Part shown: piece after piece, positions 13,836 to 29,334 of the stretch
Numbering within the stretch: position 1 is the first letter of the stretch
How the letters are laid out: each line of letters opens with the position of its first letter
Assembly (NCBI GenBank): GCA_037975125.1
Contig: CM075860.1
Location: 22,670,274-22,734,273, forward strand
Source: Latrodectus hesperus
Lineage: Eukaryota; Arthropoda; Arachnida; Araneae; Theridiidae
Direction: 5' to 3'
Length of the DNA stretch: 64,000 nucleotides
The notes under the pieces: model-generated
Told to the model about the DNA's origin: nothing
The model's input: the letters and a program-made list of their open reading frames with translations, nothing else
Databases searched by the model: none
Program-made: the position numbers and the translations under genes

Positions 13836-15117
13836 TACCAGGTGTATGCAAATGAAATGAGACGATTGTTTTAAAAAAACACAATAAATTTGCGAAAACT
13901 GTTAAAATTTCTTTATTTGAAATCATATCTATCGAAAGCAGCACATTTACCCCATCTTTATGGTCATTTTTGAATATCACACTAAAAAAAATGATTGGTC
14001 TTTTGAGGCCAGCCACACATCAATCCAAAATTTGACGTTTTCGTAAGAAGTGAAGCGCTGGTCAACCAATGCGTGGCCCAAAGTTGCAAATAGTTGGTAA
14101 TCTGAAGGAGCTAAATCTGGTTTATAAGCGCTAAGGGCTCCAGGTCGAGCGCCTTAACCATGTTCTTGGTTGGTTTAGCACAGTGGCTAGGGGCGTTGTC
14201 ATCCAGAAAAATCACTTTGTGATGCCGGTTCTTGTATTGCTCGCGTTTTACGAGTATAGAATCGTTCAAATCAAGGAAGTGTAATTTGTAGCGATCAGTA
14301 TTAACGGTTTCTTCGGGTTTGTAAAGCTCATAATAAATTGTCCCCTCCTGGTCACAGAAAATACACAGCATTGTCTTGCAGCATATGCGATTTGGCCTTG
14401 CGGTCGATTTGGACGGATGTTCGGGGTCAACATATCATCAATTACGGTTGGAATTCTCATAATAAACCCATTTTTCATCGCCAGTCACAATACGATGGAG
14501 ATAGGACTTGCGTTTGTTGCGGGCAAGCAACATTTCGCATACGATTTTTCGGTTTTCCTGCTGATGGTCCGTTAGCTCGTGTGGTATCTCCCTACCGACC
14601 TTTATTATCTTGACCATTGCCTTGAGACGACGGGAAACTGTGCTCTGGTCAACATTCAACTGTTCTGCGAGATGTTCTGGCGTTCGGACATCATCTTCGT
14701 CGAGTAATGCTTACAATTCAGCATCTTTAAATTTTTTTTGCTGGTCTACCACGCTCCTCGTTTCTCACATCGAAATCCTCATTTTAAAAATTTTCAAATC
14801 ACCTGTAGCACTTCGCATGGCTCAGAACATTGCCATCCTATGCTTCTACAAGCATTTGATACGATTCGGCAGCATTTTTCTTCAGATTGTAACAAAAAAT
14901 TAATGCTGTCGCAAATCGTGGTTGGAAGGCATAAAATTCGATGTTTTCAAGACAGTAAACAATACAATGCACGCTGAAATTCGTCCAAATGTAAACTAAA
15001 CGTGAGTATCAAAGGTCTAACTATAAAAAAATCCCGTGTCACTGTTTCGTAAAGCTTGTATACATGTGTGGTGACATCTGTTAGCAATCGTCTCATTTGA
15101 TATGCATGCACCTAGTA
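13836..15117 (-). mobile_element. Complete, dead mariner element
   Basis: Terminal inverted repeats of 33 bp including the flanking TA lie at 13836-13868 and 15085-15117; 29 of 33 positions match by eye. Both ends are bounded by TA, the target duplicated by mariners. Length 1282 bp is typical of a full mariner. The transposase lies on the minus strand and is broken. Confidence 0.9.
13870..14932 (-). pseudogene. mariner transposase (mauritiana-like) pseudogene
   Basis: The start ATG is probably at 14932-14930, giving MPSNHD. Recognisable parts in order: 'NVDQSTVSRRLKAM' (helix-turn-helix), 'IPHELTDHQ' (WVPHEL motif), 'HRIVTGDEKWVYYENS' (first catalytic Asp), 'VIFLDDNAPSHCA' (second Asp) and, in another frame near 14085, 'PDLAPSDYQLF' (third Asp). 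Stops occur in the N-terminal third and at least two frameshifts split the catalytic domain, so no active transposase can be made. All three catalytic Asp codons are still present. The ends and length fit a single element that decayed in place. Confidence 0.88.
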
Positions 15118-15317
15118 TTCTTTTGATGATTTTATTTTGTTCCATTTAGTTATGAATGACAGGTTGTATAATATGAAAGATAACAAAGGGAAAATTCGAT
15201 AAATTTTAGTTTTTCTTTGATAAAAGTGAAAATTCTTGCCAGACAGTTCAAACTATACGGTGATGATACTGTGATAGCTAATTATGTGCGGTTTCAATTT
15301 GACTGTTCCTATTACTT

Positions 15318-15392
15318 TAATATTAGAAATACCAGATATTTTCTATGTGCGATTGAATTTCAGTAAGAAAATATCAGGTAATTCTAATATTA
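15318..15392. repeat. 27-bp imperfect inverted repeat
   Basis: Arms 15318-15344 and 15366-15392 match as reverse complements at 25 of 27 positions, with a 21-bp spacer. A third related half lies just downstream (CAGATATTTCTAATGTTA). Confidence 0.6.
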
Positions 15393-16374
15393 AATAATAG
15401 CAATAATTCAGATATTTCTAATGTTAAAATTGCACTTAATACAAATAGATTCATCGTCAAAAATGTCCAATAAACCACAGAAATAATCAAAGTTGATAGT
15501 TATGGGATACATCAAAGAATCATCACCCATGAGCTAACGATCAGTTATAAAACAATTTTAAATCATTTTCACAAAAACAAATCGAAAACATGCTAATAAA
15601 AAAATCATCAAGTTTCCATAAAAATTATGGATTTTTCTAAACTCAATACAGGAATTCCAAATGTGTTACCATTACAATACCATATTTTGTTTTGCATATG
15701 TACAAGTACTCTAAGAAATTTTTTAAAGTTATTTTCGAATCTTTTTACTTGAAATATCTATACATTTCAATAGAGTTTTCATTTATAAAACGATTTTCAA
15801 TTTAGGCCTTCGAGAAATCAATCCTTAATAAAAAGAATTTTAAAGTAAGCTCTTCTTAATTATTACTACTTTAAAGATTCATAAGTTTATGATACAAAAA
15901 TGTCCTGCAAATTTCTACAATATTTACTCAGAATATGTTAAATTAAGTTATGCTTTTGTACATTTAGAATAACTTTATGCCCACAGTCTCATCTCTATTA
16001 TCATAAAAGCATAAATAACATCACAATTATTAAACATGAATACTTTTATGGGTTTACTGATTTTATAGATTGAAAAGACTTTTATGGGCAAAAGCACAAA
16101 TTTTATTGAAATACGTATATAAATAGCAAGTAAAACCAATATTATTTATCCCGAAATAGGTATTGTTCAATCTAAGCACATAATACATAACAATACAAAA
16201 GGTGAATCTACGATACTTGAAATTAAAAAATTCTTAAAAACCCATATGGTCAAAATCTGTAAATGTATGCTAATATCTCGTTCTTATTTGATAAGACTGA
16301 AGTTTACTCTAAGAGATTCTAATAATTAAAGTATATGACACTTAAAAAAATACAAAATCAGTCAAAATAATAAA
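15393..16374. other. AT-rich stretch, nothing recognised
   Basis: AT-rich, no supported feature. Confidence 0.5.
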
Positions 16375-16776
16375 CAACTTGATTACCGGAAAGACAAATT
16401 TAATCATAAAGAACTAAAACTCATAACACACTTTTATTTTACCTTTCTCTGTGGGCAAAGATGCCAGTTTTGTTTCCTTCTCGGATTCCGAAGACTGTTG
16501 TAGCAGTTTCTAAGCACAAAAGTGTGTGGAAACTATAAAACTCGAAAGATTTTCAAAATATTTCTTAACTTAGAGAACTTAACGACAAATTTGATCATTA
16601 AAAAAAACTAGTCACCAAATCTGATAACACATATTTATTCGACTGGTATCTATGGACCCGTCTGATATGAAAGTACTTCCTTCTATAAAACAGAAGAATG
16701 TTCTAGCAGTGTCTAAGCATGAAAGTGTATGGAAACTACAAAACTTTAGTGGTTCACAAAATATTCACTAACTTTG
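16375..16776. repeat. Diverged tandem dimer, ~200-bp unit
   Basis: Units at about 16375-16570 and 16571-16776 share 'GACAAATTT.ATCAT', 'GATAACACA..TTTATT', 'GCAGT.TCTAAGCA..AAAGTGT' and 'TGGAAACTA.AAAACT' in the same order. It ends just before a TA tract. Confidence 0.65.
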
Positions 16777-16784
16777 ATATAATA

Positions 16785-18572
<1,788 letters not shown>

Positions 18573-18664
<92 letters not shown>
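18573..18664. repeat. (TA)n microsatellite, left of a transposon
   Basis: 92 bp of TA that runs directly into the left end of the transposon at 18665. It is probably the same original tract as 20252-20508. Confidence 0.95.
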
Positions 18665-20750
<2,086 letters not shown>

Positions 20751-20769
20751 TATTACTGTGATTTTATCC

Positions 20770-20965
20770 ACAATCTACATTCCCGTCTGGATGGCCGCTT
20801 GGGGGAATCTTCCGGGAGGACTGCTGCAAGCACAGGGAGGGTCCAAATCATTTTAACATGTGCATAAAGCTCAGTGTCTCTTTGAAGATCTCCCGGAAGA
20901 TAAAGTACTGGGTGGTTTGCCGTTAAACGCTCGTTTTTTGCAAAGCGGGCTAATTTGACCAAGGC
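20770..20965. other. Unrecognised GC-richer segment
   Basis: About 200 bp of higher GC with repeated 'CTTCCGGGAG' / 'CTCCCGGAAG' elements in opposite orientation, which could form a long-range stem. A 69-codon minus frame covers it but resembles no protein I know. It may be a SINE body. Confidence 0.3.
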
Positions 20966-20989
20966 TTACAGTTTAAAAGAGAATCTGAG

Positions 20990-21080
20990 CAAACATTAAA
21001 GCTCAAGGTGGAGATCAAACTCATGAACTGTTGAATCGAAGGCCAGTTAGCTTCACATTCATCTGTCATCTCATGGTGGA
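20990..21080 (-). mobile_element. SINE head relic (minus)
   Basis: The minus strand reads 'CTTCGATTCAACAGTTCATG' then 'GAGTTTGATCTCCACC', matching the B-box region of the family F copy at 46274 and the fragment at 29262. Confidence 0.5.
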
Positions 21081-21329
21081 CGTTAAATCTCTAAAAGAGT
21101 AGATATGGAAGCATTGTCACAAATAATCCATACACATTGAAGAAAAAGGTTCACTCTGAAGTGACATAGATCGTCATTGACATAGCTCTAGACTTCGTTT
21201 CTAGGTGACATTTATCGGCCGAGATCTGGATACTTTCGGACAGCCAAAGCGCCATCAATACCTAAAAAATTGGAGACTGATAATAGAACAGAAAGGATTG
21301 GAATTATTGAGGATTGTAATTAAGAATCA

Positions 21330-21590
21330 ATCTCATTAAAGTTCATATTTTGGTTTTGAATTATTAATGTTGTTGATATAGGATTTTGTCTCTGAAATAT
21401 TTGCTAATTTTTTTCAGTAATATAAATTGGATATTAGTGAAATCTAGCATTTACTTTTGTATTTGTGAAATTTGTTATTGCAGACAGTCTTCGGGGGAAC
21501 TGCGCGAGTTTCTTAGATCTATTACTCGTTGCATGTCAGAAAACAGTGTTTTTATTTCGTTTGCATGGTTTACTATGTACTAGTAAGAAA
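21330..21590 (+). repeat. Fold-back family H, related single arm
   Basis: Shares blocks with 61230-61551 in the same order: 'TTTGCTAATTTTTT', 'ATTTACTTTTGTATT', 'AGACA.TCTTCGG.GGAA', 'AGATCTATTA', 'GTTGCATGTCA.AAAA.AGTGTTT'. The last block also matches the loop of the hairpin at 45112. Homology stops near 21580. Confidence 0.65.
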
Positions 21591-22699
21591 TCTGCGCATA
21601 TTTTGTATTCGGTGACTTAGTTTACCTCAAAGTGCACAGTATTACAGTTATTAAATATATAAGTACAATATTTTAAAGCTTCTAATCTCTTCCACAAGAG
21701 ATTTTAATGGACAGCCAGCCATATTCATCCACATTAAAAAAGGAAATTGGAATACTTCCAAGTATTCACCTCTATAGACGTAGAAACAAAGGCTTATCCT
21801 CTCTCTCATTATTTGGCTGTGGGTGGGATTGGGCCCAGGACTTTTAATTCTTAAAAGGGCTGCTCTATTGCTCGTCACGTTGACTCTGCTAGTTCTAATT
21901 TATGAAAGTTTTACTTCTCTTAGTTAAATGCTTCTTACAGATGATATTCTTAGGGAAGCTATTCTTCTGAGTGTTGTAAGCACGTGACTGTATATCAAAT
22001 ATACTACGTGAAAACGATAATATAAAGATATATTAGAATAATCCTTTTAATTCATTTCTTATCAAGAGAAATATTGGAGAAACACACAATAAGCAGAAGT
22101 TTTACTTTTAAGAATACATAATTAGTGGTATTTTCTATATTTCAAGATAAAAATTTTATGTGTATTTTGGAATATTTGTTGGAATATTTTATGTTATTTT
22201 CAATTAGATTTGTTATGAGAAAGAAAGATATTTTTCTTGTAAATATGTATTTTAAAATTATATATTCCTGATTCTGATTCAATAATTCTGTCATCTTTTT
22301 GGCAATAACATAATTCCAATCTCATAAATTATTGATATTAGCTGACAGAAAACAAATGTAGGTGATTATTGACATCCGCATTTGAACTAAATATTTCAAG
22401 TCTAAGATGTTTTTGTAAAAAGAGAGGATGGTTCTTGATCTATATATGGAGAATGTGATGGGTTTAGAAATATATCTTTCCCCTGGTGTGTTAAAATCTT
22501 TGATTAGTTAGCAAACTTACATGAAGTCTCGCACTATTTTAAAGGAAACCACATATCCAACTTTTAGAGATTATACCTTGTCACATGAACGAGTGAATTT
22601 TATCATGAATTATTATTCGTAAGTTTCATTAGTTAATACTTAATTGGTTCCATAAATTACCATTGATCTTACATATCGTGGTTCATCTTCAATTTCAAA
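21591..22699. other. AT-rich stretch, nothing recognised
   Basis: AT-rich; a minus frame at 21651-21878 has no recognised similarity and looks incidental. Confidence 0.45.
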
Positions 22700-22955
22700 A
22701 TAAATGGATCGAAATTTTGGACACCATTCTTATCACTGGCTATGTATCAGCACACCACATCAGATAACTGTTTTCGTCACCTGCACCAAGTGCCAAAATC
22801 ATTAGGCTTCTCCTGAGTATCTTTTGGATTACATGGGTCTCTCTAGGCAGGATCTCTTTAGCAATCCTCTTTTAGTCTTCGACTTCCTTACAGTCAATGA
22901 ACTCGTGGATCTAGTCTGACTCCGTCAGACATGGAGGATAAGCAACAACAACAAC
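22700..22955 (+). mobile_element. Non-LTR retrotransposon 3' end (CAA-tail family)
   Basis: Translation ends 'GLSRQDLFSNPLLVFDFLTV' and then NELVDLV-stop, closely matching the copy at 24070-24172. The 3' UTR has a stem-loop GTCTGAC-TCC-GTCAGAC (22914-22930), then GGATAAGC and a (CAA)n tail near 22940-22955. Upstream are decayed zinc-knuckle residues. Jockey-like by motif style. Confidence 0.75.
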
Positions 22956-23889
22956 AGATGACTGTTTCTTTTTTATTTAAAAATTTTTACTTTTTCTATT
23001 GTAAAAATACAAAATAGGCGGAAAATAGGCCTTTTCTCGTTCCACATTGATAGGGCATCATCCAAAATTTACTGCGATTTTTTTCACCAGTAAGGTTTGT
23101 CGTACCAGCTCTCAAAATATGAGATATCATGCGGACTGAATGTGAGGTTGACTGTGAAAATACATGCAAGTATCTGTTGGGAGAAAGTGAAATTATTTTA
23201 TAAAATCCTAATAATTCTTTCGATAAACACCTTATGATATTTTCTACTTTAATTAGTGTAAGTAATTGTATCATTAATCAAACCTGTGTGCTCAGTTTTT
23301 GTATACCTTAATTGGGAAAGAAGATAACATTATAATGAAAATGTTATTGCCATTATGCATTTATAATGATATGAATAATGAAAATAACGAAAACATATTT
23401 TTTATAAAAATTACAAGCTTAAATTATTTTATTACCTTATTTTTATATTTACATTTTCATTGATTCCGATTATTAACAATAAAACATGATTAAATTCAAT
23501 TGTTAGATTTTTTTCTATAATGCCCATTTCTATAAATGATTATTTTAATAATTAATGTACAGTAAGTATTCCCTCCTTTTTATGAACTTCTGATTTACGA
23601 AAATTCGATTTAATGAACTATATCAAATTCATTCTTCTTGCATGTTCTCATGCACGCTATGTTATTTGGGACTGCCATAAAGAATTAAATTTTTTAAAAC
23701 CTCTTGCCAACTCATTTTTATGCAACATTTCTTTATACTTTTTTAGTATCTGATTTTTTAAATTTTCTTCTAATATATTTTTTTTATTTTTATGCTTGAG
23801 AATTTTAAATCATTTATTAGAGAAACGTAAATCCTTTGATTTGTGGATAACTAATACCATTGCTGATATTCTTATCATGGATTTTTTGA

Positions 23890-24232
23890 GAAATTCGCCA
23901 TGAATTTCTAGGAATATCTCCTGGAACTCTTCTGGATACAAAATGTGACCGAATATCTCAGACTGCCTTGGCCAGATTCTCAAGTGGACATCTAAAATGT
24001 TTATCGTTTGAAGGTGGTACAAAAATGTATCCCACTTGTAAAAAATGCTGTGAACATCCAGCCTCACCGAATCATATTCTGGATTGCGCCGGACTTTCCC
24101 GGGAGGATTTATTCTCAAATCCCTTGCTAGTCATTGACTTTCTAACTGTCAACAATTTAATGGAGTTGATCTGACAACCTTTACAGACAATGTCAGACCT
24201 TTAAAGAGGATAAGCCAACAACAACATGAATT
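23890..24232 (+). pseudogene. Non-LTR retrotransposon pol 3' end (CAA-tail family)
   Basis: The plus frame gives 'SGHLKCLSFEGGTKMYPTCK', the zinc-knuckle pattern C-x2-C...H-x3-C ending 'HILDCAGLSREDLFSNP', then 'VIDFLTVNNLMELI' and a stop at 24172-24174. It is followed by a degraded stem-loop region, GGATAAGCC and a short CAA tail. RT and endonuclease domains are absent, so this is a 5'-truncated copy. Role in life: the C-terminal part of a reverse transcriptase/RNase H polyprotein. Confidence 0.78.
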
Positions 24233-24639
24233 TCTCTGGTCTATCAGGTACATTTGTTAGAAGTGATCAATCTTAGAATCGCCTATTGAAATGGATATTC
24301 GAATGATGTTACAGAAAAATAAGATATCTTCATCATTTTAACATGCAAGTTTTATTAAAAAACAATTGTAACTGAAGAGAACCAAAAATATTAACCTGAT
24401 GACTTGAGTGCAGATGCGTGAATAATCCATGGATTTCAACGAAGAAGCCCATTAATTCCCTGAAATTTCATTTCGTGACTTTTGAATAAGGATACAGATT
24501 TAATTGGTACGTAAGAAATATCAGACAATTAAATGATCGAGAACTTAACAAAAAGTATGAAAGAAATTCAAATGTTAAACAAGAGGAAAATAACATTTTT
24601 ACCATCTACAACATATGCGGATGAATGAAAAAAAGCAGA
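24233..24639. other. AT-rich stretch, nothing recognised
   Basis: No supported feature. Confidence 0.5.
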
Positions 24640-24898
24640 AATTTCTTTGAACTAAATGACATGCATAGATTGAGATGCAGGCGATCAACGGACTCTACCT
24701 TTAGATAAAGGATTTGGAATACTCACGCATCTCCAAGTATCTCGTAATTTTGATAAACTGTGAAGTGACCAAGATCAAAGTCTGAGCTGGCACTCTAATC
24801 TTCACATCGACGCCACACCAGCGGAACGGTTTTGGACGTCACGTATGAACATGAGCACGTTTCCAACACAAGAAGCTACTCTGCCACTGGAGCTCGAG
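24640..24898 (-). mobile_element. SINE family E (minus)
   Basis: On the minus strand: head 'CAGTGGCAGAGTAGCTTC', body 'GTGACGTCCAAAACCGTTC' and 'CGCTGGTGTGGCG.GATGTG', 3' part 'GAGTATTCCAAA'. The same blocks occur in the same order in the plus copy at 29670. The head is shortened. Confidence 0.7.
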
Positions 24899-24941
24899 AA
24901 AAATGACAGTAACATGATTTTTACATGTTACTGTCATTTTT
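24899..24941. repeat. Perfect 18-bp-arm hairpin
   Basis: Arms 24899-24916 and 24924-24941 are exact reverse complements (AAAAATGACAGTAACATG and its partner) around a 7-bp loop. It sits directly at the head of the family E SINE. Confidence 0.85.
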
Positions 24942-25573
24942 TCAGTAAATTCGAAAACTATTACTTTTAAAATATAGTTTCGAAACAGATAAACAAAGTT
25001 ACTATTTTAACTAACTTTTCATGAATAAAATTAAGAGAGGATTTAAGAATTAAATTTTTTCGTGTTTCTTATTGTGCATACGAAATAATTTTTTCTAATA
25101 GCGCATTATTTATAATGATAGGGCGTTTTGATAAAATAATAAACACTTATTCTTCCAGTTTTTAAACATTTGATTGGAAAAACTATTTTATCTGTCCCTA
25201 GATTTTTGTAAAATTCTGTGTGTACCGTATTTAAGTACCATAAGTTTATTGTACCGTAATTTTCATAATAGTGTTTTATTAACATTTGTATTGATACCGA
25301 CAATTGTAAATGCTACAAGTTCAATCCTGTTTTTGTGAAATGGACCGGGACCATAAAAATAAGGAATAAAAAAGTCGCACAAAAATTTAAAAAGTATTAA
25401 AAAGTTTATGCAACACAAATAAAAAATATTTTCAGGCGGTAGATCAGAATCACATAAAAAATGTCTGACGTAGAAAATAACTTCTTCTTCTTCTTAGAGC
25501 TGGGTTTGTATTATATTGTGCACCTCTGCTTTTATCAGCATTTTGTGCTATTAATCTCCAAACCCAATGTTTC

Positions 25574-25804
25574 TTAGTTCCAGTTGCTCGGGTCACCCAC
25601 TTTATTAATAAAGTCCGATAACCCTTTCATGGAGTCTCGGTGCAACTCTCTAGTATCGATGATGCCTAAAGAAGTTAATCTAGGGAGGGCAAGGGCCTCG
25701 CATTTGTAAATGATATGCTTGGCCGTTTCCTCTTGCATATGACATTTCCTGCAGATAGGGTCTTGCTGAAACAGTCCCATTTTATGGTGGTGTTTCAAAG
25801 GCAA
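25574..25804 (-). pseudogene. pol C-terminus of non-LTR copy 1
   Basis: Holds the zinc-knuckle 'CRKCHMQEETAKHIIYKC' followed by 'EALALPRLTSLGII', and ends 'FINKVGDPSNWN'. This is the C-terminal tail found after RNase H in Jockey-like pol proteins. It is an open 76-codon frame, but only a fragment of the protein. Confidence 0.8.
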
Positions 25805-25825
25805 TCTTTACTGATGATGGACAGA

Positions 25826-26173
25826 TCATACTTTTACTACCTTCACCCTTATTGGAAGCTTGATTCTGGTCAGAGAGTCAGTCATGATAGCGATAGCTTC
25901 CTGACTTTCACCAGAAGAAGATGGTTTGGAGGTCATTTCTACCTCCTGTAAAGGATTCATTGCTGCCCCTTCACTAGATTGCCTCTGAGTTCCCTTGTCT
26001 TTTTCAGCAACGTCTACTTCAGAGGCTTCATCTGCAAATGCAGAAAGGTTAGTTGTTTCTTGTGTCTTCTGAGCCATAAGATAACAATTAATAAACCCAG
26101 GTAATGTAACAGTCCACCCAGCATTGTCTGAGTTATGGGCAAAGCAAAATAGCTCTAGAAGTTCGCCAGGCAA
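25826..26173 (-). pseudogene. ORF1-like fragment of non-LTR copy 1
   Basis: A 115-codon frame with the hydrophilic core 'EKDKGTQRQSSEGAAMNP', which is also present in copy 2 at 40200-40547. Leading residues extend upstream without a better start. No zinc knuckle is seen; it is probably the N-terminal part of ORF1 or a leader peptide. Function not known. Confidence 0.55.
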
Positions 26174-26374
26174 CTAGAGGTTCCGTTAAGGCACCATTAC
26201 CGCGGTGCCAAATAGCCCTAGGCATGGGTCGCATAACACCAGGGTTTACGGGAGCTGGTTCACGGCCTCTGATTCTATATTCAAGGCTATCCCGTCATTC
26301 CTACAGGACGTTCGGCGGTCCACCAGCTGCCGACGCGCCTAGTACCTGTTCAGGCCTCAGGTAGAAAATAACTT

Positions 26375-27581
26375 AAAATCATACGAAATAACTAGGAACT
26401 GTAATTTGTGAAACGAAACCAAGAGAATAGACTAGTTCATTCAGGATAGCAAAAACCAGGTAATTCTGAATTAAAGATAACTAAATAGCGCATGATAAAT
26501 CGAGCAATGACAGACCACAAAAAAACAAGCTTGGTATGATTTGTTGCAAAAATAGTTTGTTTTGACAAAAATATGTATTTTAACAGTTGTTATCTATCTG
26601 CAATTTAGAAAAATTAAAATTTTTGTAAAAAGTTGATAAAACTGTTTTTAAAATATTAAAGTATAATTGAGGCACACATCAGTATAAATATTTTTTTTAT
26701 TAAAAAAAATATTTTTCACCATCAATTATGGTTCTTAAATTAAAAATTCTACAGAAAATAAATGAATTCATATACAATATGCATTCAATGAAATGTAATT
26801 TGTGAGCATTTAAATCTTAAGCGTACTTATTTTTAAATCTGTTTTGCAATGACAGACTCTAAGCGGAATTTATGAGTTTATTAGAATTAAGAATGAGAAC
26901 TTGCCAGGGAAAAGATTTATCAATGAAAATCGATGTCAAATATCGATACGACTGTCTAGGTGAATTAGAGTAATTTACCCACCTATTATATCCTGAGAGA
27001 CCCTTAAAGTTCCTTAATTTGGTTTTAAATGATTGGCCTTCCACCTGCGAACATTCTGCTTGCATAATTAGATTTTCAGAGCACAGGGTTAACCTTACTT
27101 TATTAAGAGACTGTCTTTCTTGTATTCTGATAATCGATATTTTATGTTCGAAATATTCGTACTAAAGCAATTAGATACCTTTATATTTATTATATAAGAA
27201 AGGACACATTTAAACTTATAATTAAACATATATTCGTTCCCATATATATTTCTATGGAAATCCTTTTATATCACGTTTCCCTTTATTAGATTCAAATTAA
27301 TTAGTAAATGTTTGATGCTGAATCTCTCAATATTAATGAATCTTCCTTCAATAGAGTTGTTAACATTCTCCGTTGAATAGTTTAACATTCTAAGTTGGTT
27401 GCGATTTCATTGTTTGAAAGTATTACCCATTACTATACTATCGTGCACTTAACTTACATAAAAAAATCTTTATTCCAAATTAAATAATAGTTATTTTTTT
27501 AAATTTATGATAAATATAAACTATTTGTGCAATAATTAAAACTAATAAATGATTTTCAAAAATAATTAATGAATTTCAAAA
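26375..27581. other. AT-rich stretch, nothing recognised
   Basis: No supported feature; the small minus frame at 26859-27065 is unrecognised. Confidence 0.45.
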
Positions 27582-27583
27582 TA

Positions 27584-28435
27584 GAGGGAGATCATAGTTA
27601 AACTGCAAATTTTAAAAAGCTGTAAAACAAGAACCAGTGGTCAGAAAGACCTGAAATTTCATCAGAATGTACTTCAAGCAGGGAGATTTTGCTTGGCGAG
27701 GGAAAAAGTAGAAAAAAGCGGCCAATAGATGGCGCTGCACAGGCGCCTGTAGATTAATTACATGAATTCTGACATGAACGATAATCAATTGTGACTGTAA
27801 GCTAACGTTAAACTGGTTGTGCTATTGTTAGTCAGGCAGATGTTGTGACACTCTTGGTGTAAAGCCTATTACCGCGACAAGGTGGTGCCACATCGAGTAG
27901 GAAAATATCGGTTTTTAATTGTCCTGCGGCCAAAAACTGTAGAAAAAGCAAACAAGAAATCGGTTTTTAACTGTCCTTAGTCTTCTTCAAGAACGTCAAA
28001 TGATCCGGTCGCTTCAAATTTCTTAATCATCGCCTCCATAACTCTGACAGATATCGGACCATCTCCTTTCTTTAAACCCTTTAGTGTCCGGTATTTCCTT
28101 AATGCAGTTACAGCAAACTCACTGTTCTTATAATAAAGTTTGACAAGCAGAGCACGTTCCTTATCAGATATAGTCATGACGAGATCTTTACACGGAGATT
28201 TTCAGACGACAATTAACGAGAATTCAAGCTACTCAGCATTTTGTACCCGACGTTAATTTGCATATAACCACCTGTGCAGCGCCATCTATTGGCCACATTT
28301 TTTCTTAAATTCTTTGCACACGCCAAGCAAAATACCCCTGCTTGAAGTACATTCTGGTGAAATTTCAGGTTTTTCTGACCAGTGGTTCCTTTTTTCCAGC
28401 GTTTTTAAATTTTAAGTTTAATTATGATCTCCCTG
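27584..28435 (-). mobile_element. Internally deleted DUF4817-type transposon
   Basis: Terminal inverted repeats of about 165 bp start GAGGGAGATCAT (27584) and, on the other strand, CAGGGAGATCAT (ending 28435), each flanked by TA. The inner part of each repeat holds CCAATAGATGGCGCTG (27722-27737 and, minus, 28277-28292). Only the DNA-binding part of a transposase remains between them. Length is 852 bp against 1587 bp for the related element at 18665. Confidence 0.88.
27977..28177 (-). CDS. Transposase DNA-binding-domain-only ORF
   Basis: An open frame of 66 codons begins 'MTISDKERALLVKLYYKNSE' and contains 'VMEAMIKKFEATGSFD', the helix-turn-helix lead of DUF4817-type transposases (compare 'KALLVKLFYKN' and 'NKIVKKFEATGSL' in the transposase at 18907-20000). 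The frame is intact from Met through the HTH and stops just after 'VLEED', at the internal deletion. No catalytic motif follows. If expressed it would make a small DNA-binding protein able to contact transposon ends; this is inference, and it may equally be an untranslated remnant. Confidence 0.5.
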   Translation of the reverse strand: MTISDKERALLVKLYYKNSEFAVTALRKYRTLKGLKKGDGPISVRVMEAMIKKFEATGSFDVLEED

Positions 28436-28437
28436 TA

Positions 28438-29261
28438 AATTATATAGAATAATGCTTAAAATAAACTTACTATATTACATAAAAAATTATCTGATATAAA
28501 TTGTAGCCGCAGTTTCACACTTCGGAATGATAATTCTTTTTATGGCATTTATTTTTGACTATTAAGTATTTAGATAGATAAACTCATGTAAGCGGGGATA
28601 AAAAGCTAATGTCTAGGGAAGGAACAAATCTTTCAGCTCCACCATGTAAATAAATGCTTGTCAGAAAGACAGTAATGACATTTTTATCTGAATAAATACA
28701 TTAAATTCATAGTTATGCATATTAGTAAATTATAAAAACATAAATTGTAGTAAGTAGAAGAAAAAATGACTTAAATTAAACATAGTTTTACTATTCTTTT
28801 ATCACTTCAGGAACATTCTTATTTTTTTCACAGAAGACGAAATATTTTAAATTACGTAAACCGTAATTTCTATTCAGCCCGTAATTATCAGAGAAAATTA
28901 TTCTAGAAACTGGAAACTTCACATTGCAAAATTCCTAAATAAAAAATGACTATAACTGAAAACATATTTTTTAACATAGGCATATACCTTAAAAAAGAGT
29001 TGATAGGACACTGTTATGTTAATATTCACGATATGAACATACATTAAAGCAATGTAAAAAATAATTCCATTTTACTTCATGAGTAGAATTCACATGAAGT
29101 TTATAAAACCCATGTTAATCTTATTTTGAGAGACTGAATTCGACAATTTATGGTACAAATAAATTCCCTTCTTATTACCACTTCAAAGCAGCACTTTAGC
29201 AAAATTATCTTTGACAACCACCTTTTCCAGTATACCATAATATCACCGAACTTTATCATTA
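28438..29261. other. AT-rich stretch, nothing recognised
   Basis: No supported feature. Confidence 0.5.
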
Positions 29262-29334
29262 CGTGGAATACTGAGATTCAGTGTGCTAATCTTCCATTCA
29301 ACAACTTGTGAGTTTGAATTCCACCTCAGAACAA
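29262..29334 (+). mobile_element. SINE head fragment
   Basis: 'ATTCAACAACTTGTGAGTTT' then GAATTCCACC gives a B-box-like segment matching the head relics at 20990 and 46274. It is cut by the SINE that follows. Confidence 0.5.

Larger units (their letters stand above)
25484..26360 (-). mobile_element. Internally deleted non-LTR element, copy 1 (AAG tail)
   Basis: An 877-bp element bracketed by a perfect 14-bp direct repeat GTAGAAAATAACTT at 25470-25483 and 26361-26374. On the minus strand it has a GC-rich 5' leader, an ORF1-like segment (26173-25826), then jumps to the last part of pol (25804-25574), a 3' UTR and an (AAG)n tail. Endonuclease and reverse transcriptase are missing. The second copy at 39982 has the same architecture. 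Confidence 0.9.
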
